Assembly: GCA_030425685.1 (NCBI GenBank)
Contig: JAUIAD010000007.1
Location: 1-64,000 of the forward strand
Source: Gammaproteobacteria bacterium
GTDB taxonomy: Bacteria; Pseudomonadota; Gammaproteobacteria; Coxiellales; Coxiellaceae
Reading direction: 5' to 3'
Length of the DNA: 64,000 nucleotides
The translations under genes and the position numbers were made by a program. Shown here one piece after another: positions 35,086-43,987 of this stretch. A model generated the notes under the pieces. The model saw nothing but the letters and a program-made list of their open reading frames with translations, was not told the DNA's origin and did no database searches. How positions within the stretch are numbered: the first letter of the stretch is position 1; each line of letters starts with the position of its first letter.

Positions 35086-37678
35086 CAATTTCATTATCCT
35101 TAACGCCAATATTGTATTCACGTTTAACCTCTGGATCGACTTCTTCTCGCAAAAAGTAGGCCAGAAGGGTAGAGGTGATTTCTTGCGTTAGGCGATGATC
35201 AATTTCTCTAGCGCCTGACTTAACACCATAGGCTGCAAATCGATCAATGACTTCTTCTGAGACATTAAAAATACTTTCATATTTTTTATTGAGCCTGTTC
35301 ATCAGTGCATTGATTTTATCTTCAGCAATGCGGCGTATTGAGTCATCGCTTAAAGGAAAGTAGGGTGTGATAGTCACACGATTAAGGAATGACTTTTTAT
35401 AGTTTTGCGCGAGCTCATCATACACTTCTTTCACATAGTGATCGAAGTCTTCATTAGAGTCTTCTAATGGTTTTGTTAGGCACAATGAGCCTCTATTGGA
35501 AGTTAGTATAAATACGGTATTGTGAAAGTTGACAATCTTGCCTTCACCGTCGGTTAATTGACCTTTATCAAATACTTGATAAAAGACATCGAGTACAGGT
35601 TCGCAGGCTTTGTCAATTTCATCCAAGAGCACTATTGAGTTTGGATGTTTTCGCACGGCTTCCGTTAGTAGTCCACCTTCACCATAGCCCACATACCCAG
35701 GAGGTGAGCCAACGAGTCGGCTAACGGTGTGCTTTTCACTAAATTCTGTCATATTAAGACTGATAACATTGTCTTGGTTCGCAAAAAAGTGTTCTGCTAA
35801 TTGATGCGCGGTTTCTGTTTTACCGACACCACTAGGTCCAACAAGAAGAAAAACACCCATCGGTTTCTTTTCGCTTGTTAGGCCCATGTAGGAACCAGAT
35901 AGTTGTCGTGAGATAATATCAATAGCACAGTTTTGCCCTTTGATTTTCTTTGAAAGGCTTTCGTATAAATCACTAATTGCCGCAGTATCTGTACGTGTGA
36001 CAAATTCTACCGGTAGACGTAGTCTATGTGCCAATATTGCAGCAACCAAATTGGAATCAACCTTATGTCTTACCATTTGGCTCTCAGTGCGTGCTTGTGC
36101 TAACTCACCTTGCTTTGCTTTTATCATTTTTTTAATATCAGCATGAATAGTTTCATCTTCGGTTGTGCCGTATTCTTCTTTGAGCTTTTTAATCTTCTTA
36201 ACAATATCTAACTCACCACTCCATTTGCTTTTTAATGTATCGCGCTCTTTCTCAATTTCGACAATTTCATTTGATATTTCTTCTATGTGCTGGTCTATTT
36301 CTTCTGTGCCATCAAATTTAGAGTCTAATAAAAGTGAATTTTTTTCTACTCTTAATTCCTCTAAATTACTATTCAGCTCTTGCACCTTCGGAGGTAGTCT
36401 TTCCAAATTCGTTAGTGCTGAGGCCGAGCAGCTGTCTATTAAATCAAGTGATTTATCAGGTTGTCGCCTATCCCACACGTATTTATTGGTGAGTTTAATG
36501 GCAGTTTTCAACCCTTCATCTGTAATTTCAACATCGTATTTTTCTTTAAAAGATGATTTCATTTTGCGTAAAATCGTTAACGTGGCATTTGTTTCCAATT
36601 CGTTAACTTTAACAGGTGTGAATCGTCTTTCAAGCGCTGAATCTTTTTCAAAATATTTTTTATACTCATCCCATGTAGTTGCAGCGATAACTTTTATTTC
36701 ACCACGCGCAAGTTCAGGTTTGAGAATATTGGCAATATCGGCAGAACCATCACCGCCTTTTTTAACAATTCGATGTGCCTCATCGATAAATAAGATAATG
36801 GTGTCTTTCGATTCTTTTACCGCTTTAATTAATTTGGTAATTCGATCTTCAAACTGACCTTTAACGGAAGCACCAGCTTCCAGCAAGGTAAGATCTAACG
36901 CTAGTAAACGAGCTCCTTTAAGAGCAGTGGGAACGTTTCCTTGCGCTATTTCAGCAGCTAAGGCTTCAACAATAGCCGTTTTACCAACACCGGGCTCACC
37001 AACTAATACTGGATTACTTTTCTTGGTTTTTAACAGTATTCGTATGGCTTGAGCTATTTCACGATCGCGCCCGTGCACAGGGAATAGTTTTCCAGCCGCT
37101 GCTTCCTTGGTCATGTCAACACAAAACTGTGCGATATGTTCTTCTTCACCTGCAGCTGCAGCATCTCCGCCCAGGCCGCCAGCATCTTTTTCGCTTTTGT
37201 TGTACTCAAAAGACTTGGAGGTGATAGAGGCAAACTTCTCGATAAGTTCTGTTCTATCAATGTCTTCCAGTAAAGATTGAAGCCGTAGTGTGTGAATATT
37301 TTTTAGTTTAACAATGTAGGGTAGGAATATATATCCTGAGCGCATTTTTGTACTTTGATATTGTACCGACGTGTATACCCAGGCATCCTGCAAAATGTCG
37401 TACATCGATATTGAAAAAATAGGTCTTTTAATATTTTTTCTGGGAATTTTTTCAATTTCGATGCGCAGCAAATTGATAAACTCTTCTGGATCAATATTGA
37501 AATATTCTAAAATTAAATCAATATCGCCACCTTTTTTTTGTGCTAGCTCATACAAAAAGTGAGAGGGTAGGATCTCCTTATTTTGGTTCTTAGCACACAT
37601 CTCAGTAGCTGACTCCAGTGCAGATCGTGAGTATGCATTGAGTTTACTTATAAGTGTTGACAAGTTGACTAGAATCAT
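35060..37678 (-). CDS. clpV: T6SS sheath-disassembly ATPase TssH (ClpV)
   Basis: ClpV uses ATP to pull apart the contracted TssB/TssC sheath so it can be reused. The 872-residue protein has the ClpV-type N domain (LSTLISKLNAYSRSALESA, about 1-150), a first AAA+ domain with Walker A GEPGVGKT (227-234) and Walker B ILFIDEAH, a middle coiled coil (about 420-530) and a second AAA+ domain with GPSGVGKT and VLLDEIDKA. The N-terminal helix and position beside tssC distinguish it from ClpB. It is the last of three T6SS genes on this strand, 63 bases after tssC. Confidence 0.93.
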   Translation of the reverse strand: MILVNLSTLISKLNAYSRSALESATEMCAKNQNKEILPSHFLYELAQKKGGDIDLILEYFNIDPEEFINLLRIEIEKIPRKNIKRPIFSISMYDILQDAWVYTSVQYQSTKMRSGYIFLPYIVKLKNIHTLRLQSLLEDIDRTELIEKFASITSKSFEYNKSEKDAGGLGGDAAAAGEEEHIAQFCVDMTKEAAAGKLFPVHGRDREIAQAIRILLKTKKSNPVLVGEPGVGKTAIVEALAAEIAQGNVPTALKGARLLALDLTLLEAGASVKGQFEDRITKLIKAVKESKDTIILFIDEAHRIVKKGGDGSADIANILKPELARGEIKVIAATTWDEYKKYFEKDSALERRFTPVKVNELETNATLTILRKMKSSFKEKYDVEITDEGLKTAIKLTNKYVWDRRQPDKSLDLIDSCSASALTNLERLPPKVQELNSNLEELRVEKNSLLLDSKFDGTEEIDQHIEEISNEIVEIEKERDTLKSKWSGELDIVKKIKKLKEEYGTTEDETIHADIKKMIKAKQGELAQARTESQMVRHKVDSNLVAAILAHRLRLPVEFVTRTDTAAISDLYESLSKKIKGQNCAIDIISRQLSGSYMGLTSEKKPMGVFLLVGPSGVGKTETAHQLAEHFFANQDNVISLNMTEFSEKHTVSRLVGSPPGYVGYGEGGLLTEAVRKHPNSIVLLDEIDKACEPVLDVFYQVFDKGQLTDGEGKIVNFHNTVFILTSNRGSLCLTKPLEDSNEDFDHYVKEVYDELAQNYKKSFLNRVTITPYFPLSDDSIRRIAEDKINALMNRLNKKYESIFNVSEEVIDRFAAYGVKSGAREIDHRLTQEITSTLLAYFLREEVDPEVKREYNIGVKDNEIVIESTRDL

Positions 37679-37741
37679 ATCCCCACACTCCGGTTAATTT
37701 GTAAAAGGAGGCTTCCTTGCCTGTCATCCTTAATTTGTATT

Positions 37742-39223
37742 CTAGCCACCAGGTAAGTTTGCAACGAGGCGAATTGATGTTGTCAATTCTTCTAGTTGCA
37801 AGTGGGGCTTAACATGCGCAACCGCTTTAAATGAGCCTGGTTTACCTGGAATTTCTTCAACCTTAATCGCAGCTGCTGATAATGGGTGACGAACTTTTTC
37901 TTCAAAGCTCGCATTACCAACAATAATGTAATCGGAAATCCAGTTAGTGAGGAATGCCTGAAATTCCCCAACCGTTGTGAAGCTACCAATTTTATCACGA
38001 GCAATCACTTTCAAGTAATGCGCAAACCGGCTAGCTGAGAAGATGTACTGCAACTGTGCTGATAGAAACGCGTTTGCTGTTGCATCGTCTTGATTGTATT
38101 TCTTAGGTTTGTTAACCGTTGAGCCACCAAAGAAAGCAGATTGGTCACTGTTCTTTTGGTAACACAATGCGATAAAGCCTAAGTCAGACAGTTCTTTTTC
38201 ACGACGGTCTGTAATAGCAATTTCACTAGGACATTTAACGGTTAAGTCACCATCATCCGTCTTGAAGACGTGTGTTGGTAGGTTTTGTACCAGACCACCA
38301 CCTTCAACACCACGGAATGCAGATATCCAACCGTATTTGGTGTAACAGTTGGTGATACGTTCTGCCAGTGCCCAAGCAGCATTACCCCAGAGGAATTTCT
38401 TATGCTCTGTTTCCGCCATGATTTGCTCGGTAAATTCGAACTCTTCAACGGGATTGTTCTCTGGATCGTAGGGTAGTCGCATTAAGACACGTGGTAACGT
38501 TAATGCAATGTAACGTGAATCTTCTGTAGCACGGAATGAGTTCCAGCTAATAAAGTCACTACTTTCAAAGATCTTTTTAAGATCACGTGGATTGGGTAGA
38601 TCTTCAAACGAGTCGATATTAAGAAGTTCGGAGCTAGCAGCAGCAATAAAGGGTGCGTGCGCAGCTGCAGCAACGTTTGATAGATTGCGCAGTAAGCCAA
38701 TGTCTTTTGCGCTCTTATCAAAGTTGTAGTTTCCGACTAGCATACCGTAGGGTGTACCACCAAAAGTACCGAATTCTTCTTCGTAAATGATTTTGAATAA
38801 TCGGCTTTGGTCAAACTCAATAGCGGAAGAAAGATCTTTGGCAACGTCTTTCTTAGTAGCATTGAGTAAGCGAATTTTCATCAAGGTACTGGTTTCAGTA
38901 TTAAATACTAGATAAGCTAAGCCTCGCCAAGAAGCTTCAAGCTCTTGGAAGTCTTTGTTATGTATTATTTCATTGACTTGCTTATTGAGAAGCTCATCAA
39001 TTTGTTTGATTTGAATTTCTAATGATGAGATTAAGCTCTTGTCAACCACCATATTTTCGTCGAGGATTTGACGAGTGAACTCACCCAGAAGCTCTTTGGC
39101 AACCTGTCTTTGATCAGGTACACGCGCCATTTTGCCATCACTAATGATTGAATCCAAAAGGGATTCATCTTGTTCCTCAGCGGCTGCGCCTGCTGCTTGT
39201 TCTGATTTTTGTTCTTCAGCCAT
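37742..39223 (-). CDS. tssC: T6SS contractile sheath large subunit TssC (VipB)
   Basis: TssC pairs with TssB to build the contractile sheath around the Hcp tube. The 493-residue protein has the family blocks ELEASWRGLAYLVFNTETST (about 92-111), EFGTFGGTPYGMLVGNY, and WGNAAWALAERITNCYTKYG, and ends with the C-terminal region LQLEELTTSIRLVANLPGG. The start is placed at ATG 39223, giving MAEEQKSEQ, because spacing to AAGGG is better than from ATG 39229. It follows tssB by about 60 bases. Confidence 0.95.
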   Translation of the reverse strand: MAEEQKSEQAAGAAAEEQDESLLDSIISDGKMARVPDQRQVAKELLGEFTRQILDENMVVDKSLISSLEIQIKQIDELLNKQVNEIIHNKDFQELEASWRGLAYLVFNTETSTLMKIRLLNATKKDVAKDLSSAIEFDQSRLFKIIYEEEFGTFGGTPYGMLVGNYNFDKSAKDIGLLRNLSNVAAAAHAPFIAAASSELLNIDSFEDLPNPRDLKKIFESSDFISWNSFRATEDSRYIALTLPRVLMRLPYDPENNPVEEFEFTEQIMAETEHKKFLWGNAAWALAERITNCYTKYGWISAFRGVEGGGLVQNLPTHVFKTDDGDLTVKCPSEIAITDRREKELSDLGFIALCYQKNSDQSAFFGGSTVNKPKKYNQDDATANAFLSAQLQYIFSASRFAHYLKVIARDKIGSFTTVGEFQAFLTNWISDYIIVGNASFEEKVRHPLSAAAIKVEEIPGKPGSFKAVAHVKPHLQLEELTTSIRLVANLPGG

Positions 39224-39291
39224 TGTCATTCACCCTTTTAAAAACGTTGATAGCTAGCAATTGCTTTAACATAAAGAGGTTTATGAAGAGT

Positions 39292-39816
39292 TTATTCTTC
39301 TTCCTCACCTGCATTATCGCCAAAAGCTTCCTTTTTAATTTCTTGTAACTTTTCAGTATCACTAACAACTTCATTTAATAGTTTGTTTAGCTTTTCGTTT
39401 CCATCAAGCTTGGCGATTAAATCTTTCAATCGGCAGCGGGCCTCATAGAGTTTTTTCAATGGACCAACTTGCTGGACAATTTTTCCTGGATTAAAGTCGT
39501 CAAGGTTTTTAAAGTTAAGCTCGACATTTAAGAGCTCATCAGTACCTTCACCGCCAAGTTTGTTATCGACACGCATGGTTACGCGTGGCGTACATGATTT
39601 AAGAACGGTATTGAAATTATCACGGTCAATTTCAATAAATCGACGTTCTTTCATTTCTGGTAATTCTTCTTTGGGGTTTCCTGAAAAATCGCCCATCACG
39701 CCTACCAAAAATGGAAGTTCTTTTTTCTCTTCAGCACCACCTGTTTCAACATCGTAAGTGATGTGCACCCGAGGCGTTCTGATACGACTTAGTTTATGTT
39801 GCGCGCTGTCACTCAT
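39292..39816 (-). CDS. tssB: T6SS contractile sheath small subunit TssB (VipA)
   Basis: TssB interlocks with TssC in the sheath. The 174-residue protein shows the family pattern RIRTPRVHITYDVETGG, LPFLVGVMGDFSG, KERRFIEIDRDNFNTVL and LKKLYEARCRLKDLI, and ends in an acidic tail. ATG 39816 is preferred over 39822 because GAGG then lies at good spacing. It begins the tssB-tssC-tssH run. No other T6SS core gene (baseplate, membrane complex, Hcp, VgrG) occurs in the window, so the rest must lie elsewhere if the machine is functional. Confidence 0.95.
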   Translation of the reverse strand: MSDSAQHKLSRIRTPRVHITYDVETGGAEEKKELPFLVGVMGDFSGNPKEELPEMKERRFIEIDRDNFNTVLKSCTPRVTMRVDNKLGGEGTDELLNVELNFKNLDDFNPGKIVQQVGPLKKLYEARCRLKDLIAKLDGNEKLNKLLNEVVSDTEKLQEIKKEAFGDNAGEEEE

Positions 39817-39822
39817 TTTCAT

Positions 39823-40244
39823 ACCCTCGTTGTCATCGTTAATAAACTTGGTATCTAAATGTTTTTCCTCTCATTAAATTGAGAAGATAATGTTGAGTTT
39901 TGTAAGGGTTTTCCCTTTTATTTTCTCCATTTGCTATTTGATACCGAAAGCTTTTCCTCTTCGCAAACAAATATAGCAGATATATTTTTTTTTGCTGCAT
40001 TAAAAGTTGTTTTTAATCAATTGGATAAAAGGTGTTTTTCTATACAGTGTTACGTGAAATTTAATGTGTGTGGTGGTGTTTGTGGTGATTGTTTGCGACA
40101 CCAATAATAATAGAGTGACAAAAAAATAGATTGTTTGATCGGCGATTAAAACCTCCTAAAAGGTGTAGGAAAGGTGTAGGGGCGCAGCATGCTGTGCCCC
40201 TACGAAGAGGTAGGCTACCGATAAGGTATTTGTTATTGATTATT
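39823..40244. other. Gene-free stretch upstream of tssB
   Basis: This gap of about 420 bases is AT-rich and should carry the tssB promoter. Its left part contains one family A palindrome (40176-40203). No supported gene is seen. Confidence 0.5.
40176..40203. repeat. Repeat family A palindrome between cbpM and tssB
   Basis: GTAGGGGCGCAGCAT is followed by ATGCTG-type inversion to TGCCCCTAC, forming a 14-bp stem with one mismatch. It may terminate the cbpM transcript. Confidence 0.8.
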
Positions 40245-40559
40245 CTATTTTTCAAAGCGCTTTAGAATGTTAAGCTGGCTTTCAAGTTCTTCAATTTTAT
40301 CAAGTAGTTCAAGCGCTAACGCTACCCCTGAGAGATTAATAGAAAGGTCGCGTTGAAAACTAACAGCGGTTTTTGCCTTTTTGATGCAAATGGAATCAAA
40401 CTGCCACTCTGTTGGCGCAGCCCCTTGCGGAAAGATTAATTCTTGCTCGACAAGTTCAATAATTATCCCCTGATTGGTGTGTAACAGCTCACACAGTTCT
40501 TCTAAAGAGACGAGGCTATTCTGCTCAATAATCACTGCATTAATGGATTGGGCGTTCAT
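40245..40559 (-). CDS. cbpM: Chaperone modulator CbpM
   Basis: CbpM binds the J domain of CbpA and restrains its chaperone and DNA-binding activity. The 104-residue protein has a MerR-like helix-turn-helix fold (VSLEELCELLHTNQGIIIEL) and a C-terminal coiled coil (LELLDKIEELESQLNIL). ATG 40559 is preferred because AAAGGA lies 8 bases upstream; ATG 40568 overlaps the cbpA stop with too short a spacing. It directly follows cbpA, the usual arrangement. Confidence 0.88.
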   Translation of the reverse strand: MNAQSINAVIIEQNSLVSLEELCELLHTNQGIIIELVEQELIFPQGAAPTEWQFDSICIKKAKTAVSFQRDLSINLSGVALALELLDKIEELESQLNILKRFEK

Positions 40560-40561
40560 GG

Positions 40562-41506
40562 TTAGCATCCTTTCATTAGTTCTTGTCGGGGGTCTAATGG
40601 CATTTCCTCTGCCATTTGTTGGTAAAGCGCTTTTTGCTGGTCGTTTTTCGGTTCAGGAATATAAATGTTTAGGAGTATATATTGATCGCCAGGTGTTTTG
40701 CCGGGTAAGCCGCGACCTTTTATGCGCATTTTTTTCCCGGTTTGCGAGCCTGGTGGGATCTTAAGCTGAATGGCGCCGCCTAGGGTAGGGACTTTGATAT
40801 TGCCTCCCAGCGCTGCTTCCCATGGGGTTATGGGGAGGTTAAGAAAGGTGTCGCGCCCCTTGGTGGTATAGTGTGGGTGAGGGAGAAGGGTAACTTCCAA
40901 ATAAAGATCACCGTTTGGGCCGCCGCCTTGCCCTGGGCTGCCTTGGCCAGCAAGGCGAATCTGTTGACCTTGTGTAACACCGGCTGGAATTTTTATTTTT
41001 AAATCACGGGTGGAGTAATTTATTCGACCTGTTCTTAGGTCGCGCTGAGGCTCTTGTAAGGTTAGTGTGCGTTCTGTTCCGTGGTAGGCTTCTTCTAAGC
41101 TAATGGCGATTTTGGCGTGTTGGTCTTGACCGCGTTTTTTGAATTGCTGTGAATACCCATGGCCACGTTGTTGCTGGCCAAACATTTCTTCAAAGAAACT
41201 ACTAAAATCACCGGGGTTAGCTTCTTCATAATGCGTACCGCCTTGTTGGGCTTGCCATCCTGGCGGTGGCTCAAAGCCTTGACCTTGTTTCCAGTTACTA
41301 CCAAATTGGTCGTATGCTTTGCGCTTTTCTTTGTCTTTTAAAACTTCATAGGCTTCTTTAACTTGTTTGAATTTTTCTTCAGCATCTTTTTCTTTACTGA
41401 CATCAGGGTGATATTTACGTGCCAGCCGGCGATATTTCTTTTTGATTTCATCGTCAGAAGCGTCACGTGAGACGCCGAGAGTTTTATAATAGTCTTGATA
41501 TTCCAT
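40562..41506 (-). CDS. cbpA: DnaJ-family co-chaperone CbpA
   Basis: CbpA is a DnaJ paralogue that works with DnaK and can bind curved DNA. The 314-residue protein has a J domain (residues 3-68) with YHPDVSK, a Gly/Phe-Gln-rich linker, and two C-terminal substrate-binding beta domains (about 110-290) without the zinc-finger region of DnaJ. The start is placed at ATG 41506 ([12 protein letters not shown]), the family start; the frame's 23 extra upstream residues overlap the preceding gene. Confidence 0.94.
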   Translation of the reverse strand: MEYQDYYKTLGVSRDASDDEIKKKYRRLARKYHPDVSKEKDAEEKFKQVKEAYEVLKDKEKRKAYDQFGSNWKQGQGFEPPPGWQAQQGGTHYEEANPGDFSSFFEEMFGQQQRGHGYSQQFKKRGQDQHAKIAISLEEAYHGTERTLTLQEPQRDLRTGRINYSTRDLKIKIPAGVTQGQQIRLAGQGSPGQGGGPNGDLYLEVTLLPHPHYTTKGRDTFLNLPITPWEAALGGNIKVPTLGGAIQLKIPPGSQTGKKMRIKGRGLPGKTPGDQYILLNIYIPEPKNDQQKALYQQMAEEMPLDPRQELMKGC

Positions 41507-41522
41507 GGTATTACTCGTGTTA

Positions 41523-43154
41523 TTACAGTTGTGAATAATTAGGACCGTCACCGCCTTCTGGGGTTGTCCAAACAATATTTTGTGTCGGATCTTTTATATC
41601 GCAAGTTTTACAGTGCAAGCAATTCGCTGCGTTAATTTGCAATTTCGGTTTATTATTCTCGTTAATAATTTCATAAACAGCAGCAGGGCAATAGCGTGAC
41701 TCCGGTGAATCATAGCATGTTAAATTAATTTTAATGGCTGTGCTGTTATCTTTTAAGTGTAAATGGTTAGGTTCATCTTCACGGTGTTTGGTGCCTGATA
41801 AATAAACCTGTGATAATTTATCAAATGTTATTTTCCCATCCGGTTTGGGGTAGTTTATCTTTTCAGCTGCTTTAGCAGGGATTAAGGACAAATGATCAGC
41901 TTTATATTTAAAAGTCCACGGTGCTTTGCCGCGAAAGATGTAATGGTCAAGCGCTGAATATAATAGTCCAGCCCAAAGGCCGTGATGGAATGCCGGCCTG
42001 AGGTTGCGTACTTGAAAAAGCTCCTTGCATATTTCAGATTTTCTAATGGCGGTTTCGTATTGTTTTAGTTCGCTGGCGTCATTTATTTCTTGGTGTTGAA
42101 AAATGGTTTCTGCTGCCAGCATGCCAGATTTCATCGCATTATGAATGCCTTTTATCTTGGCAACATTTAAAAATCCAGCCGCGCAACCGATAAGCATTCC
42201 ACCCGGAAAAGTTAAAGTGGGTATGGCTTGGTACCCGCCTTCGTTTATTGCCCTTGCACCATAGCCAATACATTCACCATCTTCTAATAATGGGCGAATA
42301 TCAGGATGCGTTTTAAAGCGCTGCAATTCTTGAAAAGGGTCAAGGTAAGGATTTTTATAGTCTAAGCCAATAACAAACCCTAAAGAAATTAAATCGTCTT
42401 TAAAATGGTAAAGGAAAGAGCCACCATAGGTGTCGTTTTTTAAGGGCCATCCTAAAGTATGAATAACGGAACCCGCTTTGTGTTTCTCTTTTTTAATTTT
42501 CCACAGCTCTTTAATACCAATACCATAGCTTTGCGGTCCACAATTTTTTCTTAAGTGAAAGTGTTTGATTAACTCTTCTGTTAAAGAGCCCCGACAACCT
42601 TCTGCAAAAAGTGTTTGTTTTGCGTAAAGATTAATACCTGGTTGAAAGCGGTCAGTTGGTTTACCTTGCTTATCTAAACCCTGGTCGCCTGTTTGTACGC
42701 CAAGTACAGCCGTTTTATCGTCATTCATAAGTAACTTGCTAGCTGGAAAGCCGGGGAAAATACTAACACCCAAACTCTCTGCTTGTTGGGCTAACCACGC
42801 CGACCACTCGTCTAGACTTATGATAAAGTTGCCATGATTGCGCATCGGTGATGGGGTGGGTAGTTTATAAGACTTATCTTTGGATAGGTAAAGAAATTGA
42901 TCGGTCGTAACCGCAGTGTGTGCTGGTGGGTTTTTCTCTGCCCAATCGGGTAATAGCTCATTCAAAGCGCTGGGTTGTAATACTGCACCAGAAAGAAGAT
43001 GCGCGCCAACAGTTGCGCCTTTTTCTAAAACACAAATAGTGAGCGGTTGGCTGCTTTCTTGATTTAATTGCGCTAATTTGATTGCAGCGGATAGGCCAGC
43101 TGGCCCCGCGCCAACAATAACAACATCAAAATCCATCGACTCGCGTTGGACCAT
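41523..43154 (-). CDS. Electron transfer flavoprotein-ubiquinone oxidoreductase
   Basis: This membrane-bound enzyme passes electrons from reduced ETF to ubiquinone. The 543-residue protein has the FAD-binding [11 protein letters not shown] near residue 15, GAVLQPSAL, and [15 protein letters not shown]-terminal ferredoxin-like [4Fe-4S] part has [12 protein letters not shown] with [10 protein letters not shown] at the end. Its partner ETF genes lie at 48291-49987. It sits between an amidohydrolase gene (36-base gap) and cbpA (16-base gap) on the same strand. Confidence 0.95.
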   Translation of the reverse strand: MVQRESMDFDVVIVGAGPAGLSAAIKLAQLNQESSQPLTICVLEKGATVGAHLLSGAVLQPSALNELLPDWAEKNPPAHTAVTTDQFLYLSKDKSYKLPTPSPMRNHGNFIISLDEWSAWLAQQAESLGVSIFPGFPASKLLMNDDKTAVLGVQTGDQGLDKQGKPTDRFQPGINLYAKQTLFAEGCRGSLTEELIKHFHLRKNCGPQSYGIGIKELWKIKKEKHKAGSVIHTLGWPLKNDTYGGSFLYHFKDDLISLGFVIGLDYKNPYLDPFQELQRFKTHPDIRPLLEDGECIGYGARAINEGGYQAIPTLTFPGGMLIGCAAGFLNVAKIKGIHNAMKSGMLAAETIFQHQEINDASELKQYETAIRKSEICKELFQVRNLRPAFHHGLWAGLLYSALDHYIFRGKAPWTFKYKADHLSLIPAKAAEKINYPKPDGKITFDKLSQVYLSGTKHREDEPNHLHLKDNSTAIKINLTCYDSPESRYCPAAVYEIINENNKPKLQINAANCLHCKTCDIKDPTQNIVWTTPEGGDGPNYSQL

Positions 43155-43189
43155 AAAGTGGTTCCTTACTATACATATTTGCCGTGATA

Positions 43190-43936
43190 TTAAAGACCAA
43201 TCTTATAGAAGCTGGCGGCGTTTTTCCATAGGATATTTTCAACTGTTTCAGGTGCAAAATTATCTGCAATTAAAGTCAGATCTTGCGGTGAAAACGGTCG
43301 TGGGGCGCGCGTGCCGGGCAAGTCTGTGCCAAAAAGCAGTGCCTCAGGGTTGATAGTGTTGATTTGCTTTAACACAGGAAGAACGTCGAAATCACAGCGC
43401 ATAAATCCGGTTGCTTTTACTTTTGCACCACTTTCAACAGCTTGGTATAAATCCGCTAAGCCTGCTTTTGATAACCCCAAATGATCGATGCTATAGCTTG
43501 GCAATTTGTTTAATGTTGGCAGTAGGTCGGGTAACGTTGTGCTATCGATATATAACTCGACATGCCAATCCACTAATTCATTGACCCGTTTAGCAAAACT
43601 TTCTAGCTTGTCACTGCTTTCGGATCCGCCGCGGAATAAGTTAAAGCGAACGGCACGTATTCCAGACTTGTTAAGCTCTACAATCTCGCTATCACTACTG
43701 TCTGCTTTTAATTGCGTAACGCCAACATAGCTCGGCCCTAATTTTTTTAATGCATCTAATAAATAGCTTTGATCAGTGCCTTGGAAGGATCCTGAAACGA
43801 TAGCGCCACCACTGATGGGGAGGTCGATTGTCTGCTGTTGATAGTCTTCTACCGTAAAAGCATCTGGAAGATAGCCTTTGTTAGCAATTAATGGGAAATT
43901 GGGATTAATTATATGAAAATGTGCGTCAAAAATCAT
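43190..43936 (-). CDS. Amidohydrolase-family TIM-barrel hydrolase
   Basis: The 248-residue protein starts MIFDAHFHIINP, with the HxH metal-binding motif on strand 1, and has SIDHLGLSKAG in the middle and LLFGTDLPGTRAPRPF near the end, whose Asp is the catalytic residue of this superfamily. Size and motifs fit the amidohydrolase_2 group (2-pyrone-4,6-dicarboxylate lactonase type). The substrate is unknown. It is upstream of ETF-QO by 36 bases and downstream of a FUSC membrane protein by 51. Confidence 0.82.
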   Translation of the reverse strand: MIFDAHFHIINPNFPLIANKGYLPDAFTVEDYQQQTIDLPISGGAIVSGSFQGTDQSYLLDALKKLGPSYVGVTQLKADSSDSEIVELNKSGIRAVRFNLFRGGSESSDKLESFAKRVNELVDWHVELYIDSTTLPDLLPTLNKLPSYSIDHLGLSKAGLADLYQAVESGAKVKATGFMRCDFDVLPVLKQINTINPEALLFGTDLPGTRAPRPFSPQDLTLIADNFAPETVENILWKNAASFYKIGL

Positions 43937-43987
43937 AACGTGCCTCCTAACAAGCTTGGAGTTAGTGTGTTTAAGATACGGTTTTAT

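Noticed and set aside
40061-40255. Short minus-strand frame beside cbpM
   Set aside because: It runs through a family A palindrome and has no supporting features.
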